DNA of 64,000 nt from Neoechinorhynchus agilis (lineage: Eukaryota > Acanthocephala). How positions within the stretch are numbered: position 1 is the stretch's first letter; every line of letters begins with the position of its first letter. A program made the translations under genes and the position numbers. Shown here piece after piece: positions 58,330-64,000 of the stretch. The notes beneath the pieces are model-generated. The model was not told the origin of the DNA. It made no database searches and saw only the letters and a list, made by a program, of their open reading frames with translations. The stretch covers positions 8,060,001 through 8,124,000 of the forward strand of contig CM121342.1 of NCBI GenBank assembly GCA_051530055.1, in the 5' to 3' direction.

Positions 58330-61300
58330 TTAATTGACAAGATCGTGCAGGAGTTCGAGTAAGCTAGCAGCCGACCAGGCTTGTGTCTCGCAACTGAATC
58401 GACATGGTGATCCGTTCACATTGGTAAGTTCGGGCAAACCCTTCCATGGAGACTGGAGAAGCAATTCGCACTGTTTTCCCAGAATCCGACGACATTTCTG
58501 TTCAACCGCTACAGTATCCGATGGATTATGTTCGCGTGTCAAAAGTAACATCGCTCTGTACAGATACCCGCTAAGCCAAAGCCATTCTGGTCCTTGGTGG
58601 TAATTCCATCCTTGAGCCACGCTACGATCATCCGAATCGTCAGAGTTATCATAGTATCCACGATAATTCCAATCACTAAATTCATGCAAAGTAATGAGGG
58701 AAGTTCAATTGAGAAAACCAACCTTGGGTCAAGTGTCTTCATGCCGAATTTGCCCATTAGAATGGTTTCCGCGTTTCGTATCGCTTCCAAAGCATGCTCA
58801 GGATTACATAACTCAGGCGCCTTTGTTCAAACAGACATTTGCATTTTTAGTATTTATCCTGAGAATAAGACGGATACTCACAACAACTAAAGCTATCAAA
58901 AAATTCGGTCTCAATTGGTAATCAGTGTATCGATGAGATGATCTGTAAACATCTTTATATATTCCTCGTCTATTTACCAGGCTAACGTCATTCATGCTCT
59001 CATCCACTCGCTCGTCGATCCAGAAATGCTTTTCAAAGTTCTTTTCTATCAATAATGACCAATCGAGGAGAGTAAATGTGGCTAAATGTATTCATGGTTC
59101 AATCGTAAGCTAAAGCAAATTCACCTTCGATCTTCTTGTTAGGATAATCCTGTTCGTTTAGTTGGGATAAAAACTTTATACACGCATAAGAGAGACCCAC
59201 GATTTCAACTGCACTGCCGTCTCGAGGTGTAGCTGGCAACCCTTTGTTTCCTGCTTTAACAGAACCACCCATCTTATCCATCCATGTTCCACAATTGTAC
59301 TCGTTTCCTCCATATACGAATCCCGTCGATTTATCCACTCCCACTTCAATATTAAAACCAGCGTCTGTCATGTTCTCGTCGATCAGAGTGCCAGCGTTTC
59401 GTTCTCGGAAACTTATGCCTTTGTAATGTTTTTCGAGAGAGTTGTGAATAACTTGATGAAGAGGAAGATCGGTAGCGCCGGCGGGTGAGTGCGGATCACT
59501 CTCGTCTGTCGGGTACATTACATGTCTATGGTTCAATCCCTTTCAAAAAATTCTAATGTTCAATCTTTATTTGATTTCCCGAGCTCAAAAACTAGTTCAA
59601 GCGATTAACATATTAATTATTAAAAATATCCACGAGAATTAATTCCATATTTCATAGGTCTAATAGGAAATTACGTGCCGATGAAACTGTTTTTAAAGAC
59701 GAATTGACCAAAAGGCTACTTTAATAAGGATTCCTTAGTCCAAGCGTTGAAATGAGCTTAAAATAAAAGTCCAAGAAAGTAACAATACTGTCCTGCATCT
59801 ACTCTAATGGTTGGCAAGGAAATATTTTTTAATTCTTTGAATTGCCATGAGGAAGCCTCGCCTCATCAGTCATTGTAAATTTATCTAATCGACTTTTCCG
59901 GGCGCGATGATTAATTATTGTAATATTTAATTTTTAATAAAATAAAAGAGAGGTAAAAATTATTCGAAAAAAGGTCCAACAGGATTGTCGTACATAGAAA
60001 CAACGGTATAAATGGAATTACCAAGTAGTCCAAGAAATCCATAAACGAAATTATTGATCAAAACACGATAAAGGATTGCTTTAAGATTTCAGTTTTTTTC
60101 ACTAAAAGTTTTCAATGTTATAAACTGACCGAAATGAACCATAGAAACAACCTAAAGCCACCCTATCAGCTAAAATGGTCGTACTCGAAGTCCATTTGAT
60201 ATAACAAACGATTGAATATAACCACCACCAAAAAGCATCTCTGCAGTTATAGCGAGCGTGGGTGCCGTCTGCGAGTAGATTAGGAATTAGACCATGTCTC
60301 ATCGTCTGCCCATAAGATAGAATTATAAATCTAGCTTCTTCAGTCCTCCCAGTTAAAAGAAGAAGGCCACGAAGAGCGATGAACGTATCGCGGCCCCAGT
60401 TTCTAAAAACTCCGGTTGAAAAATGCTGAAGTCCTGCCGAGAAACATGGGATAAGTTGTTCTTCTGCGTGATCCGAGTATTCGTCAAATACAATTGCAGG
60501 TTTAGGCGGACTTAACTGGGACGATAGAGGTGGCATTTTAGCACTTTTCACTCTTCCAACGAGTTGTATGCTTGTCATTGCGAGTACTCTACTTAAAGAG
60601 GATCCTTGGCGAATAAAAGGTGGGTAAAGACTGATTGCATGTTCAATTATTCTTGCATATGAGCCAGTTAAAATGGCATCAAAATATGACGGAACTAGAT
60701 ATCGAGGCAATTTCGCAAGATGTTTAAAAATCTCGTCGTACCAAATACCAAGCTAAAAAATTAAGTCCTGAAATCATTCATTTCAATATGAACTGACCTC
60801 TTTTGTGGTCTTATGAACAATGAGTCGATGGGCAATATACTGTGGTAGCCAGTCACCTTCTCGAAGATTAACACAAATGGGATGGCCGAGGTCGTTTCCC
60901 AATCTTATTCGCTCAAGTACACTCATAATGCCTTGAAGTCCACAATAGACAAGGTCGCCGAAATTCGGGACGGTATATGGACCGAATCCGAGACAATCAT
61001 CGACTTCCTCTGCTCCACATCGGTACAAAACAGTATTGAGATCAAGTGGGGAAAGTGCTTTTATCAGAGAATGAAACTTTCCGTCCTTCACACCAAAGTC
61101 GGCAGCATGCTTCCTGATTTCGTTCAAACTGTTGACTACCGAATCAGAAAGCGTCGTTCTAATTCAATAAGAACTTTAATGAAGTCACTTTTTGTCGAAA
61201 GTACTCACTTGAATGCAATTACACTTCCAAATCCGAAATCCTTGAATCTCACGTAACCACCTTCATTTCCATCGTTTGTATAATGAACGAATTGGCTTTC

Positions 61301-64000
61301 CTCAACATTGACATCTTCACGGATTGAAAGGTTATATCCGAGTAATCCATTGATGAGACTATCGTCAGCTACGAATCGGATATCTGCAACTTCTTCAAGT
61401 CTTGCCTCGAACAATATTTTCTCTAATCGTCCAGGGACAAACATTGGTCTAATGTTCGGATCTGTTTGCTTCGGATTATCGGGTTTTGTAAAAGAAGTTC
61501 TCGCTACCAATATAATCGAATTGTGATTAGAGGGATTATGGCGAGTGACTGCAATTGTATCATTGGTCACTTGATCGACGTATATCTGCAAGTAGAAGGT
61601 TGTCGAAGGCGATTTTATGAAAGAGAATGGTGTGCCAACCTGGGAAAAGTTGGTTTGAGCCATGTGATAATGAAGCTTGTTCGCAATTATACGAGCGGCA
61701 ATAATTCCCGTTGACTGTGCCACAAAACTCTGATCGATGCATGCGCTCGGTTTCCATTTCCGATAAAAACGATTCTCGGTTACTACATCGAGCTAAAAAC
61801 GACAATTATGCATATTTCATAGAGGCATTTTTCGTCAAAGCTCGTAAATAAAACTTTAAAACATGTAAAGTGCTCGGTTTTATTCTGAAACTTAATCTAA
61901 CGAGTGTCAGTATTCCGTAATTGCAAAATGTTTTAGCTAATCAAAAAATCGACATTATAAATTTCTTATTGATTTTCATCCGATTAGAAAAAGCTATTTG
62001 TTTAGCCATTGAATATCGCTTTTAAAAAAGACTAATTTTCTCACATAGACTTCGGATATAAACCTACTGAGCTGGCCAAAACTATTAACTTACATTATGT
62101 GGAACAAGTTCATCGAATCCTCGTGAGCTGCCAGTAGAGCAACAGACCATATTGCTCAAAAACATCCTAGGTAACATATCATAGATTGATCTGACTTTTA
62201 TTGGACTCATATTATCATGAGTCACATCATAAAACATTGCATTGGCAATTCGTGGAATGAGTGGACGCACTGGCGGTTGATAGAAAGCTCCAACTGGATC
62301 GCCGCCGTATCTGTGGATGTATCCACCGAGCTCATATGCACTACCAGCACCCATTGATTCTAAGCTTTTTGCTTCAGAGCTAAGAAAAAAGAATAAAATT
62401 ACCTCTGACGAGTGATGTTATACCAATTTTATTGACAAACTGATTATCGATTTGTTCACTTCCAGTGAAGAGCTCAGCGAAGATATACACGTTTGGTCGT
62501 TGTTCTCTCGCAATGTCCATCATATACTCAGCGACGTGTAGAGGAGTCGAATGGCAATTATCCAGGCGAACCGCATGAAATACATCGACGGTATCTCGAG
62601 TGTACTGCTCCATATACGACCAGAGTTCAGGGCAGTCTTCTGGCTTTTTCCCAAATCTTGTCTTCACCAAATCCGTCCAGATCACTAACTCTCGACGAAG
62701 ATACGACCGGGAACCTATAGAGCTGAGTTAGTCGAGATTTCCCAACAGAAATATTGAACCTTCTTCAGCAAACAGATTGGTGTCGACGCCACCTCCAATC
62801 AACCATCCATTGAAAGCCATAATCTGGCAGCATTTTTGAGAATCAAAACAAATCATCTCAGCTTCCTCAACACTTATACCATCCCATGGAAACGTAAAGT
62901 ATCGAGGAGCAAGCGGAGTCGCTTCACTCAGTCGCGAATACATGTTTGAGTCGAAAAACCAATACTTGGCATTTCCAATACACGCATTTACTCCATTGAC
63001 AACGTCGTCCGTTATTCGATCACGAGCCTCGTTATTTAAACGATCCAAATGCTCACGAAGAAGCTCACATGATCGCCGAATTTTGTCTTCGCGGTACACT
63101 CGATCGTGCCTGTTTTTTCCAGGAATGAAGTGAGAAAAAACGTTTTAAACGAACCAATCAACATCCAGCAAATCGGTGGCGAGATCTAGATCGATCCACG
63201 ATCCAAAACGTTTATATTCAGGGTCTTGGTACAATTTTAAATCTTCGAGACCTTGAAAACTTTCATTCGGTTTTAAAGTCTTCACTTCTATTATGAATGT
63301 AATCATAAAAACGTCATTTTGCCGCTCGACTTACCATGTAATCTTGAATTGAGCTCACCAACAATCACATCAACATTCGCCATGACAAACTCGTGGAATC
63401 GATATCGCGGCAAAACTTCATGAAGAAGATAGTTTCGTATTCTCTAAAAAAATGCCTGCTTTAAAAAATGCTATTATTGCAGTATAAAATCGGATATTTT
63501 CAAGTAATCCTCTAAGGTCGACAAGTGTATGAACCAGTTGAAAAATAGCCAAATCTATCTGAGAGAAATCGTTTAAAAAGCTTAACAGGTGTTTAGATAC
63601 AAAAAACGTTCTGTCTTCAGCGAAACGGTCGAGTGTGTTTCAGAAAACATGAATCCTGGACGGTTCGATCTATCTGACCAAGTAATATGGGTTCCAATCA
63701 CAGCAGAGAATGAATTCCGACGACGATAAAACACAATTTGAAAATGTAATAAAAAAAGTCGTCAAAGCATCGGCATGGTGGGATACCTCGAGGTGATATG
63801 GCTCGATCCGATCAGGAATTCCCTTATTGTTCAACTTTCCGTTCGCCACATCCAGGGTGAATTGATAAATTATGTAGTCGAAAACAAAAGCTGGTCTGAG
63901 GTACGGAGAGTTTTGAAGATTGTAGCTAGCAGATGGATATTTTTTAAGAAGCGGACAATCAACAGCGACATGATTGTAGACAAGATCAGAAACAGAGATT
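58330..64000 (-). CDS. AGL: Glycogen debranching enzyme (partial, 5' end off the window)
   Basis: Bifunctional cytosolic enzyme: 4-alpha-glucanotransferase and amylo-alpha-1,6-glucosidase, needed for complete glycogen breakdown. It is read on the minus strand from the right edge, with introns of about 50-300 bases. In order: [13 protein letters not shown] and [13 protein letters not shown] (63,990-63,790), [22 protein letters not shown] segment (63,230-63,160), [18 protein letters not shown] (62,900), the transferase catalytic region [17 protein letters not shown] with AELFTGSE (62,590-62,450), [18 protein letters not shown] (62,310), [11 protein letters not shown] (62,120), [18 protein letters not shown] (61,580), [12 protein letters not shown] (60,930), the glucosidase domain [20 protein letters not shown] (60,400), [13 protein letters not shown] (60,240), [11 protein letters not shown] (59,410), [10 protein letters not shown] (59,290) and the end [14 protein letters not shown]...LHDLVN, stop at 58,330. 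All key motifs look intact. Only the first part of the N-terminal domain is missing. Confidence 0.95.

Overview
This is a 64 kb piece of an animal nuclear genome, probably an invertebrate. The genes have introns, mostly short (about 45-60 bases, with longer exceptions). They encode typical metazoan proteins: a muscle-type myosin rod, a tubby-family protein, COG3, PYM, BRR2, RFC3, RNase H2 subunit C and glycogen debranching enzyme. At several genes (COG3, PYM, RNASEH2C, the myosin rod, and a small gene behind RFC3) a splice-acceptor-like TTTNAG/AAG sits 0-3 bases before the ATG. Two same-strand gene pairs are separated by only tens of bases. Together this suggests spliced-leader trans-splicing and operons, as in nematodes and some other invertebrates. 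The species cannot be named from the sequence alone.

Layout. 1-12,437 and 24,036-25,085 are one tandem satellite (172-bp unit, about 72 and 6 copies, same orientation, very CpG-rich, partly organised as 344-bp dimers). Between the blocks lies an 11.6-kb island of mobile-element debris: two inverted copies of a HIPK-like kinase pseudogene, a Ty3/gypsy pol fossil, a Penelope-like element with a GIY-YIG domain and a large hairpin, and two damaged LINEs. From 25.5 kb the window becomes genic: a small hypothetical gene and RFC3 (minus), BRR2/SNRNP200 and RNASEH2C (plus), a headless myosin rod and a tubby-like gene (minus). A second mobile-element stretch follows (45.5-52.3 kb: a LINE with zinc-knuckle ORF1, a fairly young non-LTR retrotransposon with a YLDD reverse transcriptase, a foldback element, a LINE tail and a tRNA-like SINE fragment). 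The window ends with COG3 and PYM (plus) and the glycogen debranching enzyme AGL (minus, running off the right edge).

The genes are mostly housekeeping: DNA replication (RFC3), ribonucleotide and RNA:DNA hybrid removal (RNase H2C), splicing (BRR2), exon-junction-complex recycling (PYM), Golgi transport (COG3) and glycogen breakdown (AGL). They are not one pathway. The most notable observations are: (a) two DNA-transposon-like insertions interrupting conserved BRR2 coding sequence, one a textbook hAT MITE whose duplicated target site supplies both a donor and an acceptor; (b) a free-standing myosin rod gene without a motor; (c) a repeated tail stem-loop of Penelope-like elements whose stem changes sequence but keeps pairing; (d) the trans-splicing/operon signature.
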